Assembly: GCF_000142805.1 (NCBI RefSeq)
Contig: NC_013082.1
Coordinates: 806,001-870,000 of the forward strand
Origin: Lachancea thermotolerans CBS 6340
Lineage: Eukaryota; Ascomycota; Saccharomycetes; Saccharomycetales; Saccharomycetaceae
DNA length: 64,000 nucleotides
Reading direction: 5' to 3'
The notes beneath the pieces are model-generated. The model was given only the letters and a program-made list of their open reading frames with translations, did not search any database and was not told the DNA's origin. This document shows, one piece after another, positions 1 through 10,090 of the stretch (within the stretch, counting starts at the first letter, position 1; each line of letters starts with the position of its first letter). The position numbers and the translations under genes were made by a program.

Positions 1-804
1 ATCAGTTTCCTCATCGCCCAGCATTGCAACATGGCTAGGCGCAGATTCAGCTCCCGTTCCTTCGCTAGCGTCGCTTTCTGCATACTGCCGACTTGCCGTT
101 GCGACAACTCCGTCATCGCTTCCAAAGAGTACGGAGCGGTCGTCATCCTCGTCTTCTGGATAGTCGTTTCTGTAGTATGCCTCGTCGTTGGAGTCCTCGT
201 CGTCTGACAGAGCTAGGCTATTTTCGTCATCTTCTTCTTCTGGAATCAAATCGCCACTGTCCTCCACTATCTTGATGTACCCCACTGTGCTCTCATCAAA
301 CACAAATTCGTCCTCTGGAACAACCTCACGGTAGTAGATATCGTAAACGTAATCCAAAGACGGAAGCGCCTTGGGGTCTTGCTCAGGCTCGGATCGTCTT
401 CCGCCAGGACGTTTCAACTTCCTCGGCCTTTGCGGAACTTCGCTGTTCGAACCTAAACTTAAGTAGTCGTTCAACATCTCCGAAATCTCCGCGGGCAGCT
501 CCTGCTCCTCACGTTTACGTTTCCGCTGTTCCAGGATGAAGTGGCGGGCTTCTCCATCGTCTGATAATTTGAGAAGAGGTGTGTTTAGCTCCTGGATTTG
601 GGTACTCAGTCCAGACTCCACAGTCTTAGCCAGCTTAAACACGAACTTGCCGCGCTTACTTGGTTTGTCCTCCTGGATCACTGTGTCACTGTCAGTATTA
701 AGATCTCAGCGAAGCGTTATAGCCTCTCCTTCTTACTTACGTAAAGCTTGCACAGAATCTTCCTCTCTCTTCCGCTTAACCCTGATGATCTCCGGCGCCT
801 TCAT
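1..804 (-). CDS. IWR1: RNA polymerase II nuclear import factor Iwr1, spliced, 3' end outside window
   Basis: Two exons are read on the minus strand: 804-741 and 680-1, giving 248 codons that run off the window start. Exon 1 starts MKAPEIIRVKRKREEDSVQ, matching the basic N-terminus of yeast Iwr1. Exon 2 carries the most conserved part, DYVYDIYYREVVPEDEFVF, then a very acidic stretch (EEEDDENSLALSDDEDSND). The known role is binding assembled RNA polymerase II in the cytoplasm and carrying it into the nucleus through an N-terminal NLS. Sc Iwr1 is about 353 residues, so roughly 100 C-terminal residues are missing here. The S. cerevisiae gene (YDL115C) is also spliced near its start, and the next gene, ATG20, is also its neighbour there. 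Identification is firm; the exon join is inferred from splice signals and frame. Confidence 0.93.
681..740 (-). other. IWR1: spliceosomal intron in IWR1 (60 nt)
   Basis: The 5' splice site is GTAAGT (740-735), the branch-like motif is TACTGAC, and the intron ends CACAG at 681. The first CAG after the branch motif would give an in-frame stop shortly after the join, while the second restores the family sequence (codon C|TG, Leu). Branch point to acceptor is only about a dozen bases. Confidence 0.9.
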
Positions 805-1096
805 CCTGTATCTGCTGTTTCCTTGGGTACATCTTTGTAAATCCCTTCAATATGCTATTTTTCATGTTGATGATATTTAGATATTTAAGTGTAATAACTA
901 CTTCAAAACGCGCTACTAACCACAGTCAAGGTGTTAATCGGTGGACAATAGTCTCGAAAAAATGCACCTGATTCCACACAACCTGTATAATCAAGTTTGC
1001 TGGCCTTCTTTGGTCTCAACACTCACATGAAAACTTAAACCTTGAATCCTAACACAGAACCATAAAAATAATAAAAGTTGGAAAGTGTGCCCTCAA

Positions 1097-2947
1097 CTAC
1101 TCGCCTTGTTGCTGTTTGACATCCTGCCACAGCTTCAGGTTTCTTTCGGCGAAGGACTTCAAATACTTAGTGTAATTTTTCATGATATCAGACACCTCTT
1201 CATTCCTTTCTTTTGAAAACTTGGGAAGTTCATAATCCTTTATGGTTGTCGATATAATACCTAAGTCTTTTTCGCTCATCTCTAGAGACTCACTGAGCTG
1301 TGAAATCTCTTTCTCGAGGTTTTCTATTGCAGTAGTGGGGTCAGGGTCCTGGTAACTCACGGTTTCTTTTACCATCGACGCTATTTTGTTGATTTTTGTC
1401 ATGAACTTCCCAGAATACGTGCGATTTTGGGGATGCTTTAGGTTTATGTGGTCTTGTTGGCCAACCTGCTCATCTACCATATGATCGACTTTTCTAGCTT
1501 CAGACTCTCGTTCTTGTAACTTCTTCACTTGCGCCTTTCTATACAACAGGGTCCGAATCAAAATTGTTTTTTGAACGCTTTTTAATCTTCGATATCTCAG
1601 CAGCTCCTGCGCGGCTCCGGCCATGTGAACTGCCTCGCTTAATGGCTCATTGATATTGTAGTAAAGTTTTCCCACAATGGATTCCAGCTCCAAAGCGCTC
1701 TCGTCAAAGGCATTGCTCAAATGGGAGAGCTGTTCGGCCAATTCAGCACCGCGCTTTTGGTCGTTCGAAAATTCTGCGAATGCTTCGCTTAGTTCCTTCA
1801 TCTCTTGTCTCAACGCATGAAAGTTCTTTGTAATTCTTTTGTTGTATTTGTAGAACCCTGCTTCCATAACATGCTCATAATTTCTGTACTCTTGCTCAAT
1901 CTTGCCAAAACCGTCGTCCGCTTCATCGTGTGCAGTCGTAGCGAGAATTTCCTTGTTCAGTAACAATTGAGTAGAAGATGAAGGGATGGGTAAGAAGATG
2001 TGAGCTCGAGTAGTATTTGTTGGATCAAGTGGGTTGCAAAGCAGGACACTTTTGGGCAGAGAAGATATGGTGGCCGAGCTAGTTATGACATCGTTCCAGT
2101 TGGTGTTGTTCGGATCCAAAAAGTCTGTTATGATCGAAGTCTTCGTGATTTCCTCGTTCTTCAGTAGTCGGTTTAAAAAGCTAGTTAGCATTCTGATGCG
2201 GTGTCTAATTAGCTTTTCGTCGTTAGTATTAACGGAACCATTTATCACAGAGAGCGACAAGTCAACAGATCCAGCAGCTTCCGACGGCAGTAGGTAACTG
2301 GATTTGGAACCTGCCATTGACTTGCCGTAACTAGTAATAGACTGTTTTTCTGGGATCGGGGGGATCAGGGTCATTGGAAACAGCTTTATCAGGATTTTAC
2401 GCAAACTTTCAAAATCACTGTATCTTCTCTTGACAGTAGATGCTTTGTATTTGATGGTGTAAGCGATATAGGTTCTTCCTTGCCCTTCCGAAGCCTTTGA
2501 AGCCTCTGAAATGTACACCTTGTCACCTAGTCCTGTGTCAGCTTCCCGGGTGGAAGGCTCTGGCCGTTTGATATCCATGCTTCCCGAACCACTACTATGA
2601 GACCGCGGCTGAGTGTTTAACGGTTCTGTGTCCTCATCAACATCAGTCCGGCTTTGGTATTGCTTGTTTGGGTTCTCTAACAGCCTATTCTCCTTCAAAC
2701 TTGACGTATCTGAGGCTATTTCCGGCCGCTTGTTGGTAAACGGATTGTCTTGTTCCAGGATCTCCGTGCGCATAAGTCCTGCATGAGTAGTGTTACTTAG
2801 ATCCAAGTTAGCATTCTTTGCCGTTAATTCCTGACCATCGGCGCCGTTGCTCGGTTTATCTTCATCATTTTCAAGGGTTCTTTTGATGTCCACAAGAATG
2901 CTCGAGTCCCCAACACTATCGGGCTTACTTTCACTTGAGTCACCCAT
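1097..2947 (-). CDS. ATG20: PX-BAR sorting nexin Atg20/Snx42
   Basis: 616 residues. A long, polar, probably disordered N-terminus (about 1-140, with an NPF at 68-70) precedes a PX domain at about 142-285. That domain has the phosphoinositide-binding RRYSDF (174-179) and the proline loop PPIPEK near 197. A long helical C-terminal half (about 340-610) fits a BAR domain. Family knowledge: Atg20 pairs with Snx4/Atg24 on PtdIns3P membranes for endosome-to-Golgi recycling and selective autophagy. S. cerevisiae has the related SNX41 as well. The position between IWR1 and TRM3 matches YDL113C, so ATG20 is preferred. It is divergent from TRM3 with a 283-bp shared promoter region. Confidence 0.85.
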   Translation of the reverse strand: MGDSSESKPDSVGDSSILVDIKRTLENDEDKPSNGADGQELTAKNANLDLSNTTHAGLMRTEILEQDNPFTNKRPEIASDTSSLKENRLLENPNKQYQSRTDVDEDTEPLNTQPRSHSSGSGSMDIKRPEPSTREADTGLGDKVYISEASKASEGQGRTYIAYTIKYKASTVKRRYSDFESLRKILIKLFPMTLIPPIPEKQSITSYGKSMAGSKSSYLLPSEAAGSVDLSLSVINGSVNTNDEKLIRHRIRMLTSFLNRLLKNEEITKTSIITDFLDPNNTNWNDVITSSATISSLPKSVLLCNPLDPTNTTRAHIFLPIPSSSTQLLLNKEILATTAHDEADDGFGKIEQEYRNYEHVMEAGFYKYNKRITKNFHALRQEMKELSEAFAEFSNDQKRGAELAEQLSHLSNAFDESALELESIVGKLYYNINEPLSEAVHMAGAAQELLRYRRLKSVQKTILIRTLLYRKAQVKKLQERESEARKVDHMVDEQVGQQDHINLKHPQNRTYSGKFMTKINKIASMVKETVSYQDPDPTTAIENLEKEISQLSESLEMSEKDLGIISTTIKDYELPKFSKERNEEVSDIMKNYTKYLKSFAERNLKLWQDVKQQQGE

Positions 2948-3230
2948 AGCACAAATGTCGCGAAAGCGTTCTTCAAAAGCCCTCTCAACGCCACTTGAGG
3001 CTACTAACTCTCATCGTTAGGTTCTTGTAAGGGGAATTAGTTCTTTAGGTGTGCTTCGTACATGCGAACATTGGCATGATACCGAGGGTCAACCATGTTG
3101 ACTTCCCCTCGGTAAAAACGTTAAAGCGCCAAATCGTCTCAAGACAAAAAGGCTCAAGCGATGAGCTGCTGTGAAGTCGAAATAACGAGTTAAACTGTAA
3201 GGAGAGAGCCTTACAGCTACATATTAAGCT

Positions 3231-6200
3231 ATGTCAACCAATAAACTGATTGGTAAATACTTTCCAATCGAAAAACAAACCGAGCTCCTGCAGACCTTGT
3301 CCACAAATGAGGAATTTGGTGAAATGTTTGAGGTGCTAGGCACCATGGAATTTGGGAAGGAAGCATTAGAGGTAGCTACACAGTGTACAACAGAGCAGGT
3401 GCTGAAAGGTTTTAAAGGGCACAATGAGACTGAAGAATGGGACGTCAGCAAACTGCGGGAGTTGGCTAAACTGACGTCAAAGCTACCAAATACGTTCGCT
3501 GCACTCCAAGAGTGGATAGTGGGTATTTTGGACCAGAATTTACAGGCGCCAAACGATACAAATGTGAAGATGCTACTAGAGTTTCTAGAGCAAACGCACA
3601 TGTTTTCGGAAGGGCAGGAGTTGCCCAAGTCAGCGAAGCTGGACAAGCAACTCGTGAAGCTGATGCAGGCTGATGACCCTCAATTGGCTGAGATTAGCTC
3701 AAAAATTCTGAAGTGGAAAATTTTGGATCTATCCCAGAAGTGTATGGAAGATGAAGAATTTGACCTCTTTGTGTGGGACGAATTACGAAAGGTGTTCACC
3801 TGCAATACGGACACGTTGAAGCTAAAGAACGGTTACTTATTTATCCTAAGGTTCCTCATGGAAGATAAAATCTCTCAGCGTCTTCATGACTTTATCGTAT
3901 CTGACTTATTTTGGGAGTCTTTGAAGCGCGGCTTGGAACATGATGTCCACGACCTGCGCAAGTTTTCCCTCTCGATCCTGAAACTTACACTACAAAAGCT
4001 TTCGCCCAAAGACAGCTTTACAAATAATTGGATACAGTGGAAGCCTGAGTTGTATGCTGAAAATATTGCTGCATGGAAAAGGTTTACAACCTTGTACGAG
4101 ATTGTTGCGCTTGATACCGCCCTCAATCAGTTTGAAGCTGCCAGCGCCGATATACTTGATCTTTTCGAGAACAAACTTTTGAATCCTTCTTGGGTTCTTG
4201 TAATATTTTCAACAGGTTTGAAAGCGAGCATGGAAAGCGTTAGGCGGCACACAGTTCGGCTAATGCTTCGCATTAAGGACAAGTCAGTATTTCAGACGAG
4301 TTTGAATGAGCTGTCCACTGTTTTCCTTCCCGCAGCCATGTATGCGCCATACTTCAGTGTTATCGAAAAGAAATGTCCTTACGGCGAGCTCGTAAGCCAA
4401 TTTGTCGCAGAACTTGTGCTACACATTTGCGAAATGGAGCCTAAAAGCGGACCCTTTGAAATGATCTTGGCAATCTTAAGTTGCCTGTACCAGCAAAGAA
4501 CGTCTTTTGAGCCAGCTAAAATCTATATTATTCTGGGTCTTTATGGCGCTCTAAGACAGGCCAAAGCTCGCTCAATTGGAGGAAGTCACATAGAGCTCAT
4601 TGCGAAATCGTTTGAATCTGAATCTGAGGACGACGTGTTTGAGATCACTTTGCAAACTACTTACTTGAAGCTGTTAATGCATATCGAAGTTGATATATCT
4701 CCCTACACCTGGATCGATGCACTTTCAAGGCACGTGAAAGCCAAAGGTGGCAGCTACAGGTACATTGCGCCGCTGATAGATGACTTAATTGACGTTTCAG
4801 TGCAATGCTTTGACAAGAATCAAATCCAGGATATATTTTCAGATTATGACCACGAGGACAGCACTTTTAAAACAATAGCCTACCTTATCTTTGGTACTGT
4901 ACCAAGTGCCATTGAACCTTCATTCCTAAAAGAGCTCAGCAAATATGGCGAAGTCCAAACTCAGTTTAACGAAAATTTCAGTTTACTTCTGTCAGAGTTG
5001 ATCTCAGCGAAACCGCCAAACTCTACGTACCAAGGCTCACATGAGCTCTCCAAACTCCCAGTTTTTGGACCTTCAGCTTGGTGCACAGTTGATCTCCATC
5101 CTCTGTACCAATCTCTGCTAAATGACTTTGATGCAGCAAAGTTCAAGTTTTTTGTATGCAGCTATCAACAGACTGTGGAACATACCATGAGCACGTTAGA
5201 CTTGAATTTAGACGACCTGCTGAAGCTTTACGCATTTTTGAAGAGACACTGCCAGGAGAATGTCAGCAAAGGTTTCAAGTATAAGGATTCAATCTACGGC
5301 GACTTCTTCATGTTTCTACTGTCTTTTTTGAAATGCTATGCCCTAGAACTGAATACTAGCTCAAAGAGTAACGAACTGGACTCAATTCTAGAATCCCTAA
5401 GCTCGAATGTTTTACGTGATAACGGAAACTACCAAGGAAATCTTGCTATTATCAAAGTTTTACACTACCTTCTAAGCAACTACGTTACACCCAGAATTCA
5501 AGATTTTGAATGTGAACCTCAGGATGATGAAGCTATTGTATTTCAAGTTGTTCAGATTTTGTGTTCTATTTGGGATTCAACTTCAGACGAGAGACTAGTG
5601 CTCAACCAGAAGGACTTGCATTTATCTTTCATAGAGTGCATATTCCACCCTTCTGTCTTTTTCTTCGCATTAACTTACAAAGATTTAGAGTTAGCATTAG
5701 CAGGAACTCTTTCAAAATATGGGAAAAGCATCATCCAACACTCATACTCAAGGAGAACTCTTTTGCCGGTGTTGAGCCAGCAGATAAATGCATTCATGGA
5801 GGTATATGGGAAAAACTTGGAGTGGAAGCAACACAATAATGACTGGTTGATAGTTCTTATGTTTGAGGTGTTTACTCAGCACCAGGTCAATGTCAATGGC
5901 TTTAGATTAAAGCCTATAATAGCCAAAGCGTTTGATGAACAAATCGAAAGGTTAGGAGGCCATTCTATGGGCCTCTATGAAAGAGTTTACAAATTGCCAG
6001 AAGTTTCAGCGCGGGTTTTCATAATCAGTGCTCTTTTGAATGCCAATGACGAATTCAAAGAGAAAGCTCTTGATTATATGTTAAATAATGACGAGAACTT
6101 ACTGAAGGCAAAAAAGAGCACCGATGGGCCTGAAGAGTTAGGAAGATTGCTTAAATGGCAATTACTACTTTTGACAGTTAAATCCGTTGACCATGTTACT

Positions 6201-7421
6201 CTTTCCAAATACGTGGAGGAGAAGGTCTTACCGAGTATTATTACCGAAGCGTCCCCACTAGTGAGGGCTTACATGGAGTGGATATCTGCCATTGACCTTA
6301 CTCAAACATATTCCGAGGCTCACCCATTGAACAACGAGGACGCGCTATTTGATATGCTGAAAGATCATTCAAGACCTTTGATTTCCATAACAGCAGAGAG
6401 GATTTTGTTCATTGCACTGAAGGGACTTTCTGCTGGAACTTTTTGTGACAGGTTGCTTCAAAGGTTTATTGCAGAACTTATACTCAACTGTACATCTAAC
6501 AAGCCTCTCATCAGACATTTTTCTAATTCGTTAATGCTTTCTTTCTGGCCTGCATTCGAGAACTTGTTGAAAGAGGGAACTTTACGCAATGTCCTCAAAA
6601 ATTTATATGACAATGCTCAAAAGACTCAAGTCCATGGTCAGTTCAGATTGGGCGACGCAATTATATGGGATGCCGATACGGACTTCACTCTAACTAATAT
6701 TTTTGGAGGTGTCATTCTCAAAAGCACGGACCATGATGTCCCTTATATTGAAAGCGCAACCTTCCGCAGGTTTCTTACTTGTGTAGACAATGTGCCTGTT
6801 GGCCAAGACCAGAAACACTTGTGGTTGAAAAAAAGGACTAGGCCAAAACAGGAGGCGGAAGTGTCTTTGCAAAAAGACTCACCTCTCCAGACGAAAAGTG
6901 GTGCTTGGGAGACAGTAATGGACATCGATAACCAGAGTTCAGCTGTCACCGTCAAGCGTTCACCTTTGATTGTTATAGCATCTCTCGTGGACAAGGCGCC
7001 AAATCTTGGAGGTATATGCAGGCTATGTGATGTTTTGGGCGCTGGACTTTTAACTGTCCATGACATACGGATCAAAAATCATCCACAATTCAAAAGCGTC
7101 GCTGTCACTGCCGACCGCTGGATGCCCATGGAAGCAGTGACAACACAGGATATAACGAAGTTCATGAGGTCTAAGAAGCAAGAGGGGTACACTCTTATAG
7201 GCTTGGAGCAAACTGATAAGTCTATTCAACTGGACAATAAGTTCCAGTTTCCTCCCAAGAGCTTGATCTTGCTAGGAACAGAATCTGAAGGCATCCCAGG
7301 GCACTTGCTCAGTGAGCTTGACTTGTGCTTGGAAATTAAGCAATCAGGCGTCATCAGGTCCATGAATATCCAAACTGCTACCGCCGTCATAGTGCATGCA
7401 TACTCCGCTCAACACACTTAA
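3231..7421 (+). CDS. TRM3: tRNA (guanosine-18-2'-O)-methyltransferase Trm3
   Basis: 1396 residues, close to the 1436 of Sc Trm3 (YDL112W). Most of the protein is a helical-repeat-like region without catalytic motifs. The last 150 or so residues form a SpoU/TrmH-type knotted methyltransferase domain: NLGGICR (motif 1), ILLGTESEGIP (motif 2) and SMNIQTATAVIV (motif 3, S-adenosylmethionine binding). The enzyme methylates the 2'-hydroxyl of G18 in the D-loop of tRNAs. The start at 3231 is the first ATG of the frame. It is convergent with RRP42, 66 bp apart, as in S. cerevisiae. Identification is firm. Confidence 0.93.
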   Translation: MSTNKLIGKYFPIEKQTELLQTLSTNEEFGEMFEVLGTMEFGKEALEVATQCTTEQVLKGFKGHNETEEWDVSKLRELAKLTSKLPNTFAALQEWIVGILDQNLQAPNDTNVKMLLEFLEQTHMFSEGQELPKSAKLDKQLVKLMQADDPQLAEISSKILKWKILDLSQKCMEDEEFDLFVWDELRKVFTCNTDTLKLKNGYLFILRFLMEDKISQRLHDFIVSDLFWESLKRGLEHDVHDLRKFSLSILKLTLQKLSPKDSFTNNWIQWKPELYAENIAAWKRFTTLYEIVALDTALNQFEAASADILDLFENKLLNPSWVLVIFSTGLKASMESVRRHTVRLMLRIKDKSVFQTSLNELSTVFLPAAMYAPYFSVIEKKCPYGELVSQFVAELVLHICEMEPKSGPFEMILAILSCLYQQRTSFEPAKIYIILGLYGALRQAKARSIGGSHIELIAKSFESESEDDVFEITLQTTYLKLLMHIEVDISPYTWIDALSRHVKAKGGSYRYIAPLIDDLIDVSVQCFDKNQIQDIFSDYDHEDSTFKTIAYLIFGTVPSAIEPSFLKELSKYGEVQTQFNENFSLLLSELISAKPPNSTYQGSHELSKLPVFGPSAWCTVDLHPLYQSLLNDFDAAKFKFFVCSYQQTVEHTMSTLDLNLDDLLKLYAFLKRHCQENVSKGFKYKDSIYGDFFMFLLSFLKCYALELNTSSKSNELDSILESLSSNVLRDNGNYQGNLAIIKVLHYLLSNYVTPRIQDFECEPQDDEAIVFQVVQILCSIWDSTSDERLVLNQKDLHLSFIECIFHPSVFFFALTYKDLELALAGTLSKYGKSIIQHSYSRRTLLPVLSQQINAFMEVYGKNLEWKQHNNDWLIVLMFEVFTQHQVNVNGFRLKPIIAKAFDEQIERLGGHSMGLYERVYKLPEVSARVFIISALLNANDEFKEKALDYMLNNDENLLKAKKSTDGPEELGRLLKWQLLLLTVKSVDHVTLSKYVEEKVLPSIITEASPLVRAYMEWISAIDLTQTYSEAHPLNNEDALFDMLKDHSRPLISITAERILFIALKGLSAGTFCDRLLQRFIAELILNCTSNKPLIRHFSNSLMLSFWPAFENLLKEGTLRNVLKNLYDNAQKTQVHGQFRLGDAIIWDADTDFTLTNIFGGVILKSTDHDVPYIESATFRRFLTCVDNVPVGQDQKHLWLKKRTRPKQEAEVSLQKDSPLQTKSGAWETVMDIDNQSSAVTVKRSPLIVIASLVDKAPNLGGICRLCDVLGAGLLTVHDIRIKNHPQFKSVAVTADRWMPMEAVTTQDITKFMRSKKQEGYTLIGLEQTDKSIQLDNKFQFPPKSLILLGTESEGIPGHLLSELDLCLEIKQSGVIRSMNIQTATAVIVHAYSAQHT

Positions 7422-7487
7422 TCGGTGATGCACCGTCACGCACTAGTTATTCCTCTTTTAGATGCACACATATTCGATAAATCAATC

Positions 7488-8279
7488 TTATATACCGCCC
7501 AGGGCCTGCAAAACTTCCGGAGCAACTTGCTCGATCATTTTTATGCTGTCTTGTAAACTTTGGGGGCTGACACCGGACACATAATCCTCGTTGAGTCCCA
7601 GTGTCCTTATAGGAGCCGTTGCTTTGCCATTGTTCCACGTAACCAGGATACCGTTGTTAGCCACGTCGCTTTCGTTCGAGGCGGGATCAACCAAGACGTT
7701 TTTTCCGCAAATTGCAAGCGTGAATAGAAGAGGAACCGACACATTTAACTTTACAAAGTCGTAGTCATGAAAAGTCGGCAGCTCCGCCACGTCTAGGTCG
7801 TCGTCGCTGGAAATCAGCTTTGGCAGCTGAGTCGAATTCAGAGCGGAGTACACCGCGAACGAAATGAGCGTGAGCGGATGCGAGAAGCTCGAAAGAACGA
7901 GAACGTCAATGTAAAGCTTGAAGCTGTATTTCTTGGTGAGTCGCAGACACGAGCGGTCAAGTTGGGTGCTTAGCACTTTGCTGAGGGTGGAAGCAATGCC
8001 CTGCACAAACCCCGAATCGTCGCGGTGACCGGCTATGTCTACGTCCACCACCACAAGGTCTTCTTCGACCGCGTGGTCCACGACTTTGCACTTTACACTC
8101 ACGAGACACTCGGTTCCGTCGCTCGCAACCACTTTGGAGGACCCGTTGGATGCCGGCAGGAAGTCGGTGAACACCTCAATGGGCCTGAACTGGTCGGCCT
8201 TTCTTCCATCTGGCCGCGCAGGTGGTACCGAAGCCAGACTCTCGTGAAGGTAAGACTTTTCTGTGACTGAAAGAACCAT
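7488..8279 (-). CDS. RRP42: exosome core subunit Rrp42 (RNase PH-like)
   Basis: 263 residues against 265 in yeast. The N-terminus VTEKSYLHESLASVP followed by RPDGRKADQFRPIEVFTDF is typical of Rrp42, and LPTFHDYDFVKLNVSVP lies in the second half. The fold is RNase PH-like but eukaryotic core subunits are catalytically dead. It sits in the six-member ring of the RNA exosome in nucleus and cytoplasm and takes part in rRNA processing and RNA turnover. The order TRM3-RRP42 is that of YDL112W-YDL111C. Confidence 0.94.
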   Translation of the reverse strand: MVLSVTEKSYLHESLASVPPARPDGRKADQFRPIEVFTDFLPASNGSSKVVASDGTECLVSVKCKVVDHAVEEDLVVVDVDIAGHRDDSGFVQGIASTLSKVLSTQLDRSCLRLTKKYSFKLYIDVLVLSSFSHPLTLISFAVYSALNSTQLPKLISSDDDLDVAELPTFHDYDFVKLNVSVPLLFTLAICGKNVLVDPASNESDVANNGILVTWNNGKATAPIRTLGLNEDYVSGVSPQSLQDSIKMIEQVAPEVLQALGGI

Positions 8280-8412
8280 CTGAAACCCGCTGCGCTGCTT
8301 TGTTCATCCCCAGTTCTGTATGGGAATAGGATATCATCGCCTGGGATGAGCTTAATAGAAATTTTCACGAGTCCTAAAGTACTCGCGATATGCTATGAGA
8401 AAAGGCTCCAGC

Positions 8413-9177
8413 CTAGCATGCGCCCTTGGCGGAGCGGCGAAGGGGGCCTCGATTCGCTCGCGATGCCGCGTAGCGCACCACTACGACGTTGGCGATGCAT
8501 GCTACGGAGCAGATCAAAACCTGGTGCAGCAGAATTTTGGGGAATGTGTCCTCGTTGATGTTGCGGCGCTGTCGCTCTAGGATAAAAAGCTCTTGGCTTT
8601 GCCTCTCTGCAACTAGCGGGAACAGCGCCCGTGACACGGTCTCAAGCCTGCTGCGCGTTTCGCGGAGCTCTGTTTCAAGCGTCTCTTTTCGGGCGCTGTC
8701 GCAGTTGAGCAGGGCGACAGTGACAGTTTTGTCAAAATCAATAGACTTCCAGGACCCGTCAAAAACCCGATTTGCGAAACAGAATTTCAGAGACGTGGCA
8801 TGGTCTGGGCACGCTAGGTGGAGGACAGTTCGTCCGGCAAGCAGCCCTCGACGCGCTCTCAGGAGGTTTCCGCGGCTGTCGGTGACGCTCACATCGAGCG
8901 TTTGTTTTCCCCTTTCCCCACTGCTGGGGCCGGCGCGGCCCCAGTCGACTTGGTAGCATAGCGTGTCAGAAACGTCTATTGAAAACGTGAATGATCCAGA
9001 CTCTGAGTCCACATCAAAGTTGAAGCAGAACGTGTCGTCGAGCGAATGCGGGCGTGCTCGGGACGCTTTCACCGGCGGGCACACAAACGTCAACTGTGGT
9101 AGCAACAGTGGTGAGATCAGTGGTTCCGCGAAAGAAGACGCGAGCAGCGCTACGAGCGACAAGGCGGCAGGCAGCAT
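8413..9177 (-). CDS. p24/emp24-like GOLD-domain membrane protein, possible RRT6 ortholog
   Basis: The chosen start at 9177 gives 254 residues and a clean signal peptide (MLPAALSLVALLASSFA). The open frame extends upstream to 9351, but that N-terminus does not look like a secretory start. After the signal comes a beta-rich GOLD-like domain: DTFCFNFDVD, GSFTFSIDVSD, a short coiled coil (ETELRETRSRLETVSR), one transmembrane segment (ILLHQVLICSVACIANVVVV) and a basic tail. This is the p24 cargo-receptor layout (COPII/COPI vesicles), though longer than usual and divergent. Two cysteines flank the GOLD core. In S. cerevisiae RRT6 (YGL146C) precedes TIP20; merging the YDL and YGL gene orders puts RRT6 exactly here, so orthology is plausible but unproven. 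Confidence 0.7.
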   Translation of the reverse strand: MLPAALSLVALLASSFAEPLISPLLLPQLTFVCPPVKASRARPHSLDDTFCFNFDVDSESGSFTFSIDVSDTLCYQVDWGRAGPSSGERGKQTLDVSVTDSRGNLLRARRGLLAGRTVLHLACPDHATSLKFCFANRVFDGSWKSIDFDKTVTVALLNCDSARKETLETELRETRSRLETVSRALFPLVAERQSQELFILERQRRNINEDTFPKILLHQVLICSVACIANVVVVRYAASRANRGPLRRSAKGAC

Positions 9178-9431
9178 GCGGGTGTGTGGCCAAGTTGTCG
9201 AATGCTTCGTTGTGGTGCGCAGTACAGCGACTTTGGTAGAGGATTTTGACACATTTAATTGGCACAAAAGAAGCTGCCAAGCGAGCCTCAGAAGAGCGAG
9301 AAAAAAAGAGCTCTTGAAGAGAACTTGGCCCGCTTGCGCGGGCTCTTCCATTACATTGCTTGCTGTTTAGAGAGCTATATTTATCGAGTATTCTAGGGAT
9401 GTGGAACGCGCGGCGCGGCGTGCCCCGACGC

Positions 9432-9893
9432 TCACAAATACACGCTGTTTGGCGCGTTTGTGTCGCCGCCCGTGTTGTCGGAGTCGAAGGCCGGCGCCCG
9501 CGACGTGTGCGATTGTGAGGAGCCCGACGCAGCGGAGGGCGCGCTGCGCGCGCCGCGTTGGCGGTACGACTCCTCCAGGTCCAGCGCTTCCAGGCGCTCG
9601 TAGTGGTTCCGCAGCACTATCTCGTTCTCACGGAACGAGTCTTGGAACAGCTGGAGGTCGTTGGCGTCTACCTTGTCGAGCTCCTCCTGATCCACGCCGT
9701 CCGGCGTGTCCTCGCGCTTACCTTCTATCTTGGCGATGTACTTCTTCAGGCGCAGGTTGGAGCGGTCCAGGTGCCGCATGCTGTTCTCGAGCTCGCTTCT
9801 GATCTTGGCCAGCTGCCCTTCGGGCAGGTCCTTGATGACCGCCTTGAATTCCTGGATTTCCACAGGTCTCCTCATGCTGCTTGCGTCGCTCAT
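9432..9893 (-). CDS. TMA17: proteasome assembly chaperone Tma17/Adc17
   Basis: 153 residues from the ATG at 9893; the longer open frame to 10274 has no support. The sequence starts MSDASSMRRPVEIQEFKAVI and continues with a helical hairpin rich in charged residues (LPEGQLAKIRSELENSMRHL), then a Ser/Ala/Gly-rich tail. Sc Tma17 (150 residues, YDL110C) follows RRP42 as here, with the p24-like gene inserted between them in this species. Known role: a stress-inducible chaperone that helps pair Rpt6 and Rpt3 during assembly of the 19S base. A TATA box lies at 10017-10024. Confidence 0.85.
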   Translation of the reverse strand: MSDASSMRRPVEIQEFKAVIKDLPEGQLAKIRSELENSMRHLDRSNLRLKKYIAKIEGKREDTPDGVDQEELDKVDANDLQLFQDSFRENEIVLRNHYERLEALDLEESYRQRGARSAPSAASGSSQSHTSRAPAFDSDNTGGDTNAPNSVYL

Positions 9894-10016
9894 GTTGGGG
9901 ATTATGTGAGGGAGAGTATCGGGTGTATGGGCAAAGGTGCGTGTGCTGGAGTGCTTGAACGAGCCCTTGTAGCGCAGCAGGTGAATGGAATAGACGGCCC
10001 CTAAGAACCCGAGCCC

Positions 10017-10024
10017 CTTATATA
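10017..10024 (-). promoter_or_regulatory. TATA box of TMA17
   Basis: TATATAAG on the minus strand, about 125 bp before the TMA17 start codon. Position and sequence fit a canonical yeast TATA element of an inducible gene. Confidence 0.55.
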
Positions 10025-10090
10025 GCACCCCACAAGCAAACTCCACCGTCCGAGGTGATACCAACGTCTTATTGCGTTGGGGCAAGAGGT

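Noticed and set aside
9558-10004. 148-codon frame antisense to TMA17
   Set aside because: It is the shadow of the TMA17 coding strand.
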